Below, in pieces: positions 25,293 to 36,600 of a stretch of 64,000 bases of DNA. The stretch is from VRUE01 sp963762205. Its GTDB lineage: Bacteria; Actinomycetota; Thermoleophilia; Solirubrobacterales; 70-9. Under the pieces are notes generated by a model. The model worked only from the letters and a program-made list of their open reading frames with translations, was not told the DNA's origin and made no database searches. Position numbers and translations under genes: made by a program. The stretch spans positions 186,001-250,000 of the forward strand of contig CAVXJZ010000006.1 of NCBI GenBank assembly GCA_963762205.1. The letters run 5' to 3'. The stretch's first letter is position 1, and each line of letters starts with the position of its first letter.

Positions 25293-25518
25293 CACCGCCA
25301 CCAAGGCCGCCAGAGGGTGGCGGTCTTCAAGGCCGCCACTATTGGCGGTCTGGCGGTCTTACCTTCAAACGTATATATGGAGCCATATATCACTCCGCCA
25401 CTAGGTGGCGGTCTTCGTGGCGGTCTTCCTGCCTAGCGTGGCGGTCTTACCCCCGTTTTCAGGGTGTCGAGAGTCCAAGGCCGCCACACTGCCACGGGGA
25501 GCAGGGGTTGGCGGTCTT
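25293..25518. repeat. Array of TGGCGGTCTT 10-mers in both orientations
   Basis: Forward copies of TGGCGGTCTK start at 25318, 25343, 25351, 25406, 25418, 25439 and 25509. Inverted AAGGCCGCCA copies start at 25303, 25329 and 25477. Several forward copies are followed by ACC or ACCCCC. Spacing is irregular (8 to 70 bases), so this is not CRISPR. The 24840-25628 interval carries no intact gene, and this array with the AT-rich palindrome inside it is its main content. It may be an iteron-like protein-binding array or an element end. Confidence 0.8.
25373..25390. repeat. AT-rich perfect palindrome
   Basis: ATATATGG-AG-CCATATAT is a perfect 8-bp inverted repeat with a 2-base centre. It is the most AT-rich spot in a GC-rich window and lies inside the TGGCGGTCTT array. 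It could be an operator or a duplex-unwinding site. Confidence 0.7.
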
Positions 25519-25628
25519 ACCCCCCGTGGTCCGTGAACCCACCGCTCTACCTCCGCTAGTTCACTTCCGGCAGACTGCCAGCTCGCGGCCCCTCACTGAA
25601 TGCCGGGGCTTTCTCGGTATGTCGATGC

Positions 25629-26100
25629 TCAGCCTTCGGCGCGGAAGGTGATGCCGTCCAGGTGCACACTTTCACCTTCTGGTAGCACTACTGCACCATC
25701 ACTTTCTGAAAACACCCCCGACCCCGCGATTTCCGCACCCGCAACGAAAGAGGGGCAGTGTACGCCGGTACAGGCCACCGGAAATCCATGTTCGCTGTGT
25801 CCGCTGAACTCGCGGTGTTTGCCGACTTGGCTGCAGGTACGGTGCCTAGGCTTGACTCATTCACCTTGGCCCCGGTGACGGCGTTGTCCCTCAGCCGGTC
25901 GGTGGGGACCGCCCCCTTCGCCAGCTTCCCGGCACTTACTGCTTCTGCTCCGATTTTGCCCACCCTGACCGCGTTCTTCTTCAATTGCTTGGTGCCGACC
26001 GTGTTCTTGCCGGGTGGCCTGCGGCGTAGGCACCGCCCCCAAGCAGAAGAAAGAAGCACAGCGTTGACATCACGTTCGCGTAGGACAGCTTCGGGCGCAT
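25629..26100 (-). pseudogene. Frameshifted surface protein of the KNxVGTKQLKKNAV family (copy 1)
   Basis: The gene starts MRPKLSYANVMSTLCFFLLL (signal peptide) at 26100. The frame breaks by one missing base near 26009, continues KNTVGTKQLKKNAVRVGKI ... VTGAKVNESSLGTVPAA, breaks again near 25785, and then reads FPVACTGVHCPSF ... VHLDGITFRAEG to a stop at 25629. The undamaged product would be about 156 residues: a secreted protein with degenerate short repeats and a small C-terminal domain. Two shifts in one short gene suggest decay. Its upstream sequence resembles that of copy 2. Confidence 0.65.
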
Positions 26101-26242
26101 CTGGACTCCCCGTTGGTTCGTGGCTTCGCCTCGCCCAACCCGCGGGCCCAGGCCCCGTCAATGAAGCTAGCCCCTGACGGCTAGTCGGTCAAATCCGGGC
26201 ACGGCCGGTGAATACGCCGGAGTATTCGCCCGCCAACGCTGC

Positions 26243-26880
26243 TCAGCAGCTCGCAGCCCTGAAGGTCACCCCGTCGATGCCCCAATTGTTTTTTCCCCCG
26301 CCATCGGCGAAGAGTTGGACTTCCCCCGACGAGTAGATAATGGCGCTCCCCGCCTTCGGGCCGCCCACGGCGACGCCCGCGAAGACTTCCTCGGCCGGCC
26401 GAAATGCCGGGGGCAGCGTGAAGTCGATCGAGCTGCTCGACGCGTAGATAATCCCCTGCAGGTGGACGACGCAGTCATGGTCCTTCCAGAAGCCCGTGGT
26501 GGGACCGGCCCGTTTTCCGCTCCATTTTCAAATCCCGGCTCGCCCGGGGCGCCGATCAGGTGAACCGCTTCAGGGGGAGCCAGAGCGCTCGCGGTCCCGG
26601 CGGTGATTGCCGAGTCGGCGGTGGCAGCGTGGGTGGCGGAGGGCACCGTCCCCAGCGAGGAGAGGTTTACCTTCGCCCCGGTCACGGCGTTGTTCACGAT
26701 CTTCGGCGTTGAGATCGCGTTCTTGTGGACCTTCCTCTTCGTCACCGCGTTCTTCTTCAACTGCTTGGTGCCGACGCTGTTCTTTGTCAGGTGGGATCGG
26801 GCGTAGGCGGCGCCTCCGCCAAGCAACAGGAACAGGCAGAGCGTCGAGACGACATTGGCGTAGCTCAGCTTCGGGCGCAT
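26243..26880 (-). pseudogene. Frameshifted surface protein of the KNxVGTKQLKKNAV family (copy 2)
   Basis: Start MRPKLSYANVVSTLCLFLLL at 26880, with a signal peptide. Repeats KNSVGTKQLKKNAV, KVHKNAISTPKIVNNAVTGAKV and the SSLGTVPSATHAATADSA segment follow. The frame changes near 26505-26520; the other frame continues TTGFWKDHDCVVHLQGIIY ... IDGVTFRAASC to the stop at 26243. The intact product would be about 212 residues. It is a tandem paralogue of copy 1, with shared N-terminus and similar 5' flank. The role is probably at the cell surface; function unknown. Confidence 0.65.
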
Positions 26881-27103
26881 CTGGACCCCTTTGGTTCGCG
26901 CTTTTGGCCTTGCCTCCCCAACGGCATCGAGGCCCACCAAGCACGGTAGACCTTCCGAGAGGGTTGGTCAATTCGGCGGAAGGCGCGTTAGCCTGGCTCA
27001 AGCAAATAGAGGGGCCGCTCTGGGCCAAGTGACTGTCGAGAGCCGATTAGGACCCAGGGGAAGATTCCTGCTCAGTCTTTCCTTTGGGAAAGCCCCCCCG
27101 TTA

Positions 27104-27297
27104 GCTGGAGCAAATGTCTACGTAGGGCGTATCCGGATCAGGCTGGTGATCCGCTACACCTCGTTCGCGCCGGCCGAGGTCAGGGTCGGCTATCGGCTCG
27201 CGGGCCCAGGGGCTCCATGAGCCTGCACACGGTGTGCGCGCGCTTTTCCAGGAAGGGCGTCTTCCGCGTCGACGAGCGGCTCGGCACCGTCCGTTAG
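27104..27297 (+). pseudogene. 3' remnant of a secreted protein, frameshifted
   Basis: The plus strand reads VYVGRIRIRLVIRYTSFAPAEVRVGYRL, then after a shift near 27215 continues SLHTVCARFSRKGVFRVDERLGTVR to TAG at 27295-27297. The sequence type matches the C-terminal domain following a CRLRxARAR segment, which is what the fragment ending near 25260 lacks. The two may be halves of one gene split by about 1.8 kb, or ends of two related genes. It overlaps the 3' end of the esterase gene on the other strand. Confidence 0.45.
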
Positions 27298-27960
27298 GGC
27301 TGCTCGCCGGCGTCCGAGCGGCGGCAGGGCGCGGGTGAGCCAGCCGCTCGCGGCCGGGACCTGCGCCGGGTCGATCCGGTGGCCGACGTCGGACTCGCGA
27401 TAGTCGACGGCGAGCCCGCCGGCCTCGAGCCGGTCCCGGGCCCGGCGGGCGAAGCCGACTTCCATGATCGGGTCGGTGCGGCCGTGGGCGATGAAGACCG
27501 CCGTGGCACGGCGGTCGTCCAGCTGGGGCCGCCAGCCCTCGACGACCGGCAGGAAGCCGCTGAAGGCGAGGATCCCGGCAACCGGCGGGCGGTCGCCGGA
27601 GAGCGCCATCGCGTAGCTCATCACCGATCCCATCGAGAACCCGCCGAAGACGGTCCGCGCGGGCTCGAGCCCGGTCTGCGACCAGAGCCGCTCGTGGAGC
27701 TCGGCGAGGGCGCCGCGCGCCGCCTGGAAGGTGCGCCGGTCCGGAAAGCCGACGCGCGGCACCAGATACCAGTGGTGGCCGGGCGAGCCCGCCAGTTGCA
27801 GCGGGGCGCGGGGCGAGACGACGTGCAGGCGCCGCCGCGGGTCGAGGGCGTCGGCCAGACCGAGCAGGTCCCGCTCGTCGCTGCCGCGGCCGTGGTGGAG
27901 AACCAGCAGCCCCTCGGCACCCCCGGCCGAGGGCCTCTCCTCGTAGGCCAGGGGCTCCAC
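27190..27960 (-). CDS. Phospholipase/carboxylesterase-type alpha/beta hydrolase
   Basis: A 256-residue serine hydrolase of the YpfH/carboxylesterase family. The nucleophile is Ser109 in GGFSMGS, with Asp163 (HGRTDPIM) and His194 (DVGHRIDP) completing the triad. The oxyanion loop is HHGRGSDERDL near residue 22. The GTG at 27960 follows the prfB stop by 8 bases. The last 40 or so residues beyond ASGWLTRALPPLG have no family counterpart and run over the decayed gene on the other strand, so the natural stop may have been lost. Probably cytoplasmic. Confidence 0.85.
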   Translation of the reverse strand: MEPLAYEERPSAGGAEGLLVLHHGRGSDERDLLGLADALDPRRRLHVVSPRAPLQLAGSPGHHWYLVPRVGFPDRRTFQAARGALAELHERLWSQTGLEPARTVFGGFSMGSVMSYAMALSGDRPPVAGILAFSGFLPVVEGWRPQLDDRRATAVFIAHGRTDPIMEVGFARRARDRLEAGGLAVDYRESDVGHRIDPAQVPAASGWLTRALPPLGRRRAALTDGAEPLVDAEDALPGKARAHRVQAHGAPGPASR

Positions 27961-27968
27961 GTGGCGGC

Positions 27969-29076
27969 CTAGGGCGCGGTCTTGTTGAGGTAGTCGCGGA
28001 CGAAGGCGTCGATGTCGCCGTCGAGGACGCCCTGGGTGTCCCCCGACTCTTGGCCCGTGCGGTGGTCCTTGACTCGCTGGTCCGGGTGCAGGAAGTAGCT
28101 GCGGATCTGCGAGCCCCAGGCGACGTCCTTGATCTCGCCGCGCTCCTTGGCGAGCTCCTCCGCCCGCTTGCGCTCCTCCAGCTCGATCAGCTTCGAGCGC
28201 AGGAGCTGCATCGCGACCGCCTTGTTCTGGGTCTGCGAGCGCTCGTTCTGGCACTGGACGACGACCCCGGTCGGGACGTGGGTGATCCTCACCGCCGAGT
28301 CGGTCTTGTTGACGTGCTGGCCACCGGCGCCGGAGGCGCGATAGGTGTCGATCCGCAGGTCGGCGTCGTCGATCTCGACGTCGACCCCCTCGTCGACCAC
28401 CGGGCCGACGTCGACCTGGGCGAAGCTCGTGTGCCTGCGCGCGGACGAGTCGAAGGGAGAGATCCGCACCAGGCGGTGAACGCCGCGCTCGGCGGCGAAC
28501 AGCCCGTAGGCGTTCTCGCCGGTGGCGATGAAGGTCGCCGACTTGAGGCCGGCCTCCTCCCCCGCCGACGCCTCCTTCATCTCGACCTCGAAGCCGCGCC
28601 GCTCCGCCCAGCGCTGGTACATGCGCAGCAGGATCTCGGCCCAGTCCTGGGAGTCGGTGCCCCCCGCGCCGGCATGGACGGAGACAACCGCGTCACCCGC
28701 GTCGTAGGCGCCGCTGAACAGGCGCGCCTCTTCGAGCTCCCCCAGCCGCCGCTCGATCGAGGCGAGCTGCGTGCCCAGCTCCGCCGCCATCTCGTCGTCC
28801 TCTGAGGCCATCTCCGCCAGCTCGCCGAGGTCGGCGACCTCGGCCTCGAGCTCGGCGAAGCTCTTCAGCCGGCGCTGCGCGCGGGCGTGGGCGGCCGACG
28901 TGCGGGCGGCCGCGTCCTGATCGTCCCAGAAGCCGGGCCGCTGCATCTCGGCCTCCAACGCCTCGACCTCGGACCCGAGCGCCGCCGGGTCAAAGGTAGT
29001 CCGAGAGCAGGGACATCTGCTCCCGGACAGCGGCCAGGCGCGGAGCTACGGACTCGGTCGGAGCGGCATCGGCCAT
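27969..29076 (-). CDS. prfB: Peptide chain release factor 2 with programmed +1 frameshift
   Basis: RF2 recognises UGA and UAA. Translation starts at the ATG at 29076, reads 28 codons to ...SDYL, then meets an in-frame TGA. A +1 shift at CTT-TGA-C restores the frame (DPAALGSEV ...) for a 368-residue protein. The GGQ motif is in SGAGGQHVNKTDSAVR, and the N-terminal helical domain and stop-recognition domain are present. The TGA stop allows autoregulation by RF2 level. An ORF beginning at 28958 misses the true N-terminus. Confidence 0.96.
28989..28995 (-). promoter_or_regulatory. prfB autoregulatory frameshift site CTTTGAC
   Basis: On the minus strand the sequence is CUU UGA C, exactly the RF2 slippery site: codon 28 is CUU and codon 29 is UGA. 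The Shine-Dalgarno-like element usually found just upstream (AGGGGG in E. coli) is weak here (CUCGGAC). Confidence 0.93.
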
Positions 29077-29095
29077 GGCCGCAGACTACTGGGGC

Positions 29096-29497
29096 CTAGG
29101 CCTCGCCGTGCGGATCGAGGCCGGCGGCGCGCATGGCCTCCGCGCGGTCCTCGAAGGGGCGCCAGCTCCGGACCCTGCCCGCGCGCAGCTCGAAGGCCCA
29201 GGCCATCTCATCGTTGCCGGCCGGCGAGCCGTCCTCGTCCCAGCGCCAGCGCCGGTTGATCAGCGCGACGGCGGATCCGTCTCCCGCGGCCTCGTCCTCG
29301 TGGAGCTGCTCGAGCTCGATCGTCTGCTGCACGCCGCCGGGAGGCCGCGTCGCCCAGAGCCTGGCCGCCTCGACCCCGCGACGCAGGCCCCGCATCGAGT
29401 GCAGCTCGACCTCGGGGTCGAGAACCGCGACGAAGGCCTCGAGGTCACGCTCGTTGAAGGCCCGGATGAACTCGCGGACTGGGTCGCGGGCCGGCAT
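29096..29497 (-). CDS. SnoaL-like / NTF2-fold protein
   Basis: A 133-residue NTF2-like protein: AFNERDLEAFVAVLDPEVELHS near residue 13 is the typical N-terminal helix and strand, and FELRAGRVRSWRPFEDRAEAM the C-terminal strand pair. Such small cone-fold proteins act as isomerases, hydrolases or ligand binders; the substrate cannot be inferred. It lies between secA and prfB in the same direction, 19 bases before the prfB start. Confidence 0.85.
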   Translation of the reverse strand: MPARDPVREFIRAFNERDLEAFVAVLDPEVELHSMRGLRRGVEAARLWATRPPGGVQQTIELEQLHEDEAAGDGSAVALINRRWRWDEDGSPAGNDEMAWAFELRAGRVRSWRPFEDRAEAMRAAGLDPHGEA

Positions 29498-29506
29498 GCA
29501 CGCCGC

Positions 29507-32356
<2,850 letters not shown>

Positions 32357-32405
32357 CGGTCAAGGGTATCGAGGGCCGTCGCCGGCCACGACCGGCGGGC
32401 CCGTG

Positions 32406-32753
32406 CTACACGGTCCGGCCCCGCATCCTGTTCACGGCCCGCCGCGTGCGGCTGCGCTTGCGCCGCTTCTCGCGATGCTTCTTCACCTGGCGGCGGATGT
32501 CCTCGGCCAGCTCATGGATCGTGTGCGACATCATCGGCGATGCCTCATGGGCCCTCAGGGTCACGCCCTTGAGGCGCAGCGTCGCCTCGGCGACCTGGCT
32601 GTCGGCGATCGACGGGTTGCGCTCCTCGGAGATCTCGACCTCGAGTGTGGCCAGCTCGGATACCTGCTTGCCGACCCTGCGGAACCGATTGTGGACATGC
32701 TCCCGCAGCTCGTCGTCCACCTCGACGTTCCGCCCGCGTATCTCGATCCGCAT
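32406..32753 (-). CDS. hpf: Ribosome hibernation-promoting factor, short form
   Basis: A 115-residue HPF/YfiA domain protein (MRIEIRGRNVEVDDELREHV ... ISEERNPSIADSQVAEATLRLKG) with a strongly basic tail (KKHREKRRKRSRTRRAVNRMRG). It lacks the C-terminal dimerisation domain of long HPF common in actinobacteria. It probably binds the decoding region of idle ribosomes. AAGGAGGG before the ATG is a strong ribosome-binding site. It lies 49 bases upstream of secA. Confidence 0.92.
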   Translation of the reverse strand: MRIEIRGRNVEVDDELREHVHNRFRRVGKQVSELATLEVEISEERNPSIADSQVAEATLRLKGVTLRAHEASPMMSHTIHELAEDIRRQVKKHREKRRKRSRTRRAVNRMRGRTV

Positions 32754-32835
32754 CTGTCTCCCTCCTTGGTCTACCTACGATGCTACGCCCGCGTCCACCC
32801 GGGGACAAGGCCTTCATCCCACCCCGCCCGACCGC

Positions 32836-33459
32836 TCACAGCCGCCGCGCGAAGGTGACCGCAACGACCCTGACGGCGCCGGCGGCGCGCAGGGCGCGGG
32901 CGCAGGCGGCGATCGTCGCGCCGGTCGTGAGGACGTCGTCGACGAGCAGGACGCTGCGGGGGGCCGGCCCGAGGGGCTCGATTCGCGGTGGGCGGCCGAG
33001 GCGCTCCGCCCGGCGCCGGCCGACCTGACGCCCAGCGCCGGCACGGCGCAGGCAGCCGGCCCGCAGCGGGGCGCCGGAGCGGTCCGCGAGGGCCGAGGCG
33101 ATCTCCCGCGCCGGGTCGAAGCCGCGGATCAGCGACCGCGCCGGGGCGGTCGGGACAGGCACGATCTCGCCGCCGCGAAGCGCCGCCGGCGCGAGGCCGT
33201 GGATGCGGTCCGCCATCGGGCCGGCGACGGCCGGCAGCCGGCGGAACTTGAGCGCGACGACGAGCTCCCGCGCGACGCCTTCATGGGCGGCCGAGGACCA
33301 GGCGAGATCGACGCCGGGCGGCCCCGGGCCGCGCAGCGGGCGAGCCTCCCGCAGGCTGCGCGCGCAGAGCCTGCAGACCGTGCCCTCGCGGCAGAGGTTG
33401 CCGCAGGCGGCGCAGAGCGGCGGCACGAAGACGGCGCCCAGGGCTTCGAGCAGGTTCAC
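32836..33459 (-). CDS. comF: ComF-family phosphoribosyltransferase-like protein
   Basis: A 207-residue ComFC-type protein. An N-terminal zinc ribbon (Cys16, Cys19, Cys29, Cys32) is followed by a phosphoribosyltransferase fold with the PRPP loop VLLVDDVLTTGATI near residue 170. ComF proteins assist natural transformation in competent bacteria, but are widespread beyond them. With the HhH domain at 3.4 kb this is the only competence-like hint. Substrate unknown. Confidence 0.88.
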   Translation of the reverse strand: MNLLEALGAVFVPPLCAACGNLCREGTVCRLCARSLREARPLRGPGPPGVDLAWSSAAHEGVARELVVALKFRRLPAVAGPMADRIHGLAPAALRGGEIVPVPTAPARSLIRGFDPAREIASALADRSGAPLRAGCLRRAGAGRQVGRRRAERLGRPPRIEPLGPAPRSVLLVDDVLTTGATIAACARALRAAGAVRVVAVTFARRL

Positions 33460-33515
33460 GCTCCGACCCTTGCGCGCCGCGGCGCACGGGTGGCGCGCAA
33501 GATGTCAGGAAATCG

Positions 33516-34526
33516 TCAGGCCTCTGCGACGCGGCCCGCGACGCCACCGACCGCGATCGCCCGCGCGGGCAGCTCGGTCCCCTCGAGCAGGACCGCGTCG
33601 CGGACATAGGCGCCGGCGCCGATCCGGCAGCCGTCGCCGACGACCGCCGGGCCGTCGATGCGGGCGCCCGCGCCGAGCTCGACCCCCTCGCCGAGCAACG
33701 CCGGAGCCGTGACCTCGGCCCCCTCGACCGGGCTCGCCGAGCGCACGCCGTCCGCCACCGCGGGCGCGGCGATCTCGACCGAGACCGCGCCCGACAGCGC
33801 GTCGAGGTTGCCCTGCCGGAGCTCGTCGACGTTGCCGATGTCGTTCCAGTAGGCGTCGATCTCGTGCGAGTAGAAGGGAACGTCTGCCTCCAGCAGGGCC
33901 GGGAAGACGTCGATCGCCCAATCGGCGAACCCGGGCGCGTCGTCGGGCCCCGCCGCGGCGCTGGTCCCCGGCTCGGGGAAGAAGTCGAAGACCTCCGCGC
34001 GGAACATGTAGATGCAGGTGTTGGCGAGGTCGGAGAGCGCCTCCGCCGGGTCCGGCTTCTCCTGGAATCCCTGTATGCGCCCGTTCTCGCCGGCGATCAC
34101 GACCCCGTACTGGTCGGTGTCCGCCACCCGCTTCGTGGCCAGGGTCGCGAGGCCGTCGTGGGACTCGTGGAACTCCCGCATCGCCGTCAGGTCGAGGTCG
34201 GTGAGCGCGTCGCCGGCGACGACGAGGAAGGAGTCGCCGAGGAAGCCGGCGGCGTTGCGGACCCCCCCGGCGGTGCCGAGCAGCACCTCCTCGTGGCTGT
34301 AGCCGAGCTCGATCCCGAAGCGCTCGCCGCCGCCGAAGTGGGCCTCGATCGTCTCCGGGAACCAGTGCAGGTTGGCGATCGCCTGCCGGAAGCCGTGATC
34401 CGCAAGCAGCCGAACGCTGTGCTCCATCACCGGCCGGTTGACGACCGGCACCATCGGCTTCGGCACCGCGTACGTGATCGGCCGCAGCCGGGTCCCCAAC
34501 CCGGCTGCGAGCACCATCGCCCTCAC
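33516..34526 (-). CDS. NDP-sugar pyrophosphorylase (GDP-mannose/glucose-1-P type)
   Basis: A 336-residue nucleotidyltransferase. The signature AAGLGTRLRPITYAVPKPMVPV is at the N-terminus, catalytic ALTDLDLT near residue 105 and a left-handed beta-helix C-terminal domain (APALLGEGVELGAGARIDGPAVVGDGCRIG). It activates a sugar-1-phosphate; specificity cannot be read with certainty. GTG at 34526 is the likely start; the ATG six bases downstream is possible. A second family member lies at 36578-37561. It is divergent from the PAP2 gene. Confidence 0.9.
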   Translation of the reverse strand: MRAMVLAAGLGTRLRPITYAVPKPMVPVVNRPVMEHSVRLLADHGFRQAIANLHWFPETIEAHFGGGERFGIELGYSHEEVLLGTAGGVRNAAGFLGDSFLVVAGDALTDLDLTAMREFHESHDGLATLATKRVADTDQYGVVIAGENGRIQGFQEKPDPAEALSDLANTCIYMFRAEVFDFFPEPGTSAAAGPDDAPGFADWAIDVFPALLEADVPFYSHEIDAYWNDIGNVDELRQGNLDALSGAVSVEIAAPAVADGVRSASPVEGAEVTAPALLGEGVELGAGARIDGPAVVGDGCRIGAGAYVRDAVLLEGTELPARAIAVGGVAGRVAEA

Positions 34527-34649
34527 GCTCGGATGGGGTCGGGGTTCCGCACGACGGCGCAAGGATACGAAGTGGGGCGGTCCGGGGCCGCCAGGCGTCG
34601 CCGCGATCTGAAACGCTGGCCCCGTTCACAACCTGGTAACGAGATCGCG

Positions 34650-35603
34650 ATGACGACCGCCGAATACACCGAGGCCCGGGCCGAGCGGGTGCGGGCGCTG
34701 CGCTTTCCGCGCTGGGCGGCGATCCGCTGGTGCGCCGCGGCGCTCTACGCCGTAGCCCTCGTCGCCTACACCGCCGCCTACGGGATCCCGGTGCAGCGCG
34801 AGCTGGTGATCGCATGGACCTGCGGGGCGCTGGCCTGCGCATCGATCGGCCGGCATCCGCGCGAGGCCTCCCGCCTGCTCTTCGACTGGGTGCCGATAGT
34901 CGCCGTGCTCGGCGCCTACGATTTCACCCGCGGCGCCGCCGACTCGATCGGCGTCGACGTCCACTACACGACGATGATCGACTTCGACCGCTTCGTGTTC
35001 CTCGGCGAGACGCCGACGGAGTGGCTGCAGGCGCGCCTCTACGAGCCCGGGGTGGTGCACTGGTACGACGCTGCCTTCACCGCCGTCTACACCTCCTACT
35101 TCATCGTCCCCTTCGCCCTCGCCGGTGCGCTCTGGGTGCGGGACCGGCCGGCCTTCCTGCGCTTCGCAAAGCGCCTGGTGAGCCTCGCCCTGGCCGGACT
35201 CGCGACCTACATCGCCTTCCCGGCGGCGCCGCCCTGGATGGCCGGCCAGGAGGGCGTGCTGGGCACCGTGCACAGGACCACCGCCCACGGCTGGCAGGTG
35301 CTCGACGTCGGCACCGCGGCGATGTTCTCCCACGGCCAGGGAGCGGTGAACCTGGTCGCCGCGGTGCCCTCCCTGCACTCGGCCTTCGTCGCACTCGTCG
35401 CGCTCTTCCTCTGGCCCAGGGTCCGTCCCGCGCTGCGGCCGCTGCTTCTGCTCTATCCGCTGGCCATGGGCCTGACGCTGATCGCGACCGGCGAGCACTA
35501 CTTCTTCGACGTGGCGCTCGGCTGGCTCTACGCCGGAGCCGTGATGGCCGGCTGGGCCCGGTGGGAACGGCGCCGGGCTAGGACTCGGCCAGCTCCGACT
35601 TGA
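34650..35603 (+). CDS. Membrane PAP2/Aur1-type phosphatase or phosphoinositol transferase
   Basis: A 317-residue integral membrane protein with about six helices. The PAP2_3 (Aur1-like) active site is visible as PSLHSAF and, 60 residues later, GEHYFFDVALG. Members transfer or hydrolyse lipid phosphates, including inositol phospholipids in actinobacteria. The start ATG at 34650 is chosen because the longer frame to 33864 lies under the opposite gene. Its end overlaps the PGI/PMI gene end by 26 bases. Confidence 0.85.
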   Translation: MTTAEYTEARAERVRALRFPRWAAIRWCAAALYAVALVAYTAAYGIPVQRELVIAWTCGALACASIGRHPREASRLLFDWVPIVAVLGAYDFTRGAADSIGVDVHYTTMIDFDRFVFLGETPTEWLQARLYEPGVVHWYDAAFTAVYTSYFIVPFALAGALWVRDRPAFLRFAKRLVSLALAGLATYIAFPAAPPWMAGQEGVLGTVHRTTAHGWQVLDVGTAAMFSHGQGAVNLVAAVPSLHSAFVALVALFLWPRVRPALRPLLLLYPLAMGLTLIATGEHYFFDVALGWLYAGAVMAGWARWERRRARTRPAPT

Positions 35604-36600
35604 GCCGGTCGAGCGCCTCGATGGCGTTCGGGTCGACGCCGCGATCGGCGGCGAGGCGCACGGAGACCAGGTCGCCGAGCATCAGGGCCGAGAAGAGCCG
35701 CGCCATGCGCGTCTCGCCTTCGGCCATGACCGGGATCACGTCGATGCCGGCGGCGGCGATCGCGGCCGAGGTCAGCTCGAAGCGACGGCGCACCCGCGGA
35801 TGCTGACCCGGCTCCTCGAGCATCACGACCGAGAGCCGTGCTCCCTCGGGCAGCCCCTCCCAGCCGCAGATCTCGTTGTGGTCGGCCTCCGGGAGCTCGG
35901 AGAAGAAGGCCTGTGCCTTGGCGTTCTCGTTGAGCTGGGTCTTCCAGCGCCTGGCGACCGGCGAGGTGAGTTCGGCGCCGCAGACGACCGGCAGGGTGCC
36001 CTGCAGGCGCGCGGCGATATCCGCCGAGCGGCCCTGCAGGTCCTCGGAGCGCCGCTCGAGCAGGGCGGCGGCGTCCTCGACCTCGGCGGCGATGCTCGGC
36101 GCTATTCCGGCCAGTGCCGCGGCCTCGGCCGCGATCACCGTCATGTAGGCGACGGCCGCCCGCGGCGCCAGGATGCCCGGCAGGCCGATCACCGGGTCTC
36201 CGGCCTCCCGCGCCCGCTCGACGAGCGTGCCGCCGGTGCCGGCGACAAGCCGGTGGGCGCCCAGCCCCGAGGTCGCCTCGAAGCAGGAGAGCGTCTCCTC
36301 CGTCTCCCCCGAGTAGCTCGAGAAGAGCACGGCCCAGTCGGGCCCGACCCAGGCCGGGGGCCGGTAGCCGCGGGCCGTCTCGAGCGGGCCGGCGAGGCGA
36401 TCGGCGAGCACCGCGGCGGCGAGATCGCCGCCGATCGCCGAGCCGCCCATGCCGCAGACGACCAGACCGGCCGAGGCGCGCGGCTCGAGCCGCGCCGACT
36501 CGACGCGCCAGAGCGCGTCGCGCAGGTGGTCGGGGATGGCGAGGACGTCGTCGAGCATCGGCCGGGTCAGGTGGCTGTCACCGGGCCGGGACTCTTTCAT
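35578..36600 (-). CDS. Bifunctional phosphoglucose/phosphomannose isomerase
   Basis: A 340-residue SIS-domain isomerase (CGMGGSAIGGDLAAAVL near residue 49 and SSYSGETEETL near 93), with the C-terminal PGI/PMI domain containing ELPEADHNEICGW. It interconverts fructose-6-P with glucose-6-P and mannose-6-P, feeding the neighbouring sugar-nucleotide enzymes. Its start overlaps the adjacent nucleotidyltransferase by 23 bases. Confidence 0.92.
   Translation of the reverse strand: MKESRPGDSHLTRPMLDDVLAIPDHLRDALWRVESARLEPRASAGLVVCGMGGSAIGGDLAAAVLADRLAGPLETARGYRPPAWVGPDWAVLFSSYSGETEETLSCFEATSGLGAHRLVAGTGGTLVERAREAGDPVIGLPGILAPRAAVAYMTVIAAEAAALAGIAPSIAAEVEDAAALLERRSEDLQGRSADIAARLQGTLPVVCGAELTSPVARRWKTQLNENAKAQAFFSELPEADHNEICGWEGLPEGARLSVVMLEEPGQHPRVRRRFELTSAAIAAAGIDVIPVMAEGETRMARLFSALMLGDLVSVRLAADRGVDPNAIEALDRLKSELAES

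Noticed and set aside
24877..25404. A 175-codon acidic ORF as an intact gene
   Set aside because: It starts inside a surface-repeat domain, lacks a signal peptide and ends in unrelated noncoding sequence.
25293..25518. A CRISPR array
   Set aside because: The repeats are only 10 bases, in both orientations and at irregular spacing from 8 to 70 bases; no cas genes.
27077..27092. Hairpin CTTTCC/GGAAAG as a terminator
   Set aside because: Short stem with no T tract on either strand and no gene end nearby.
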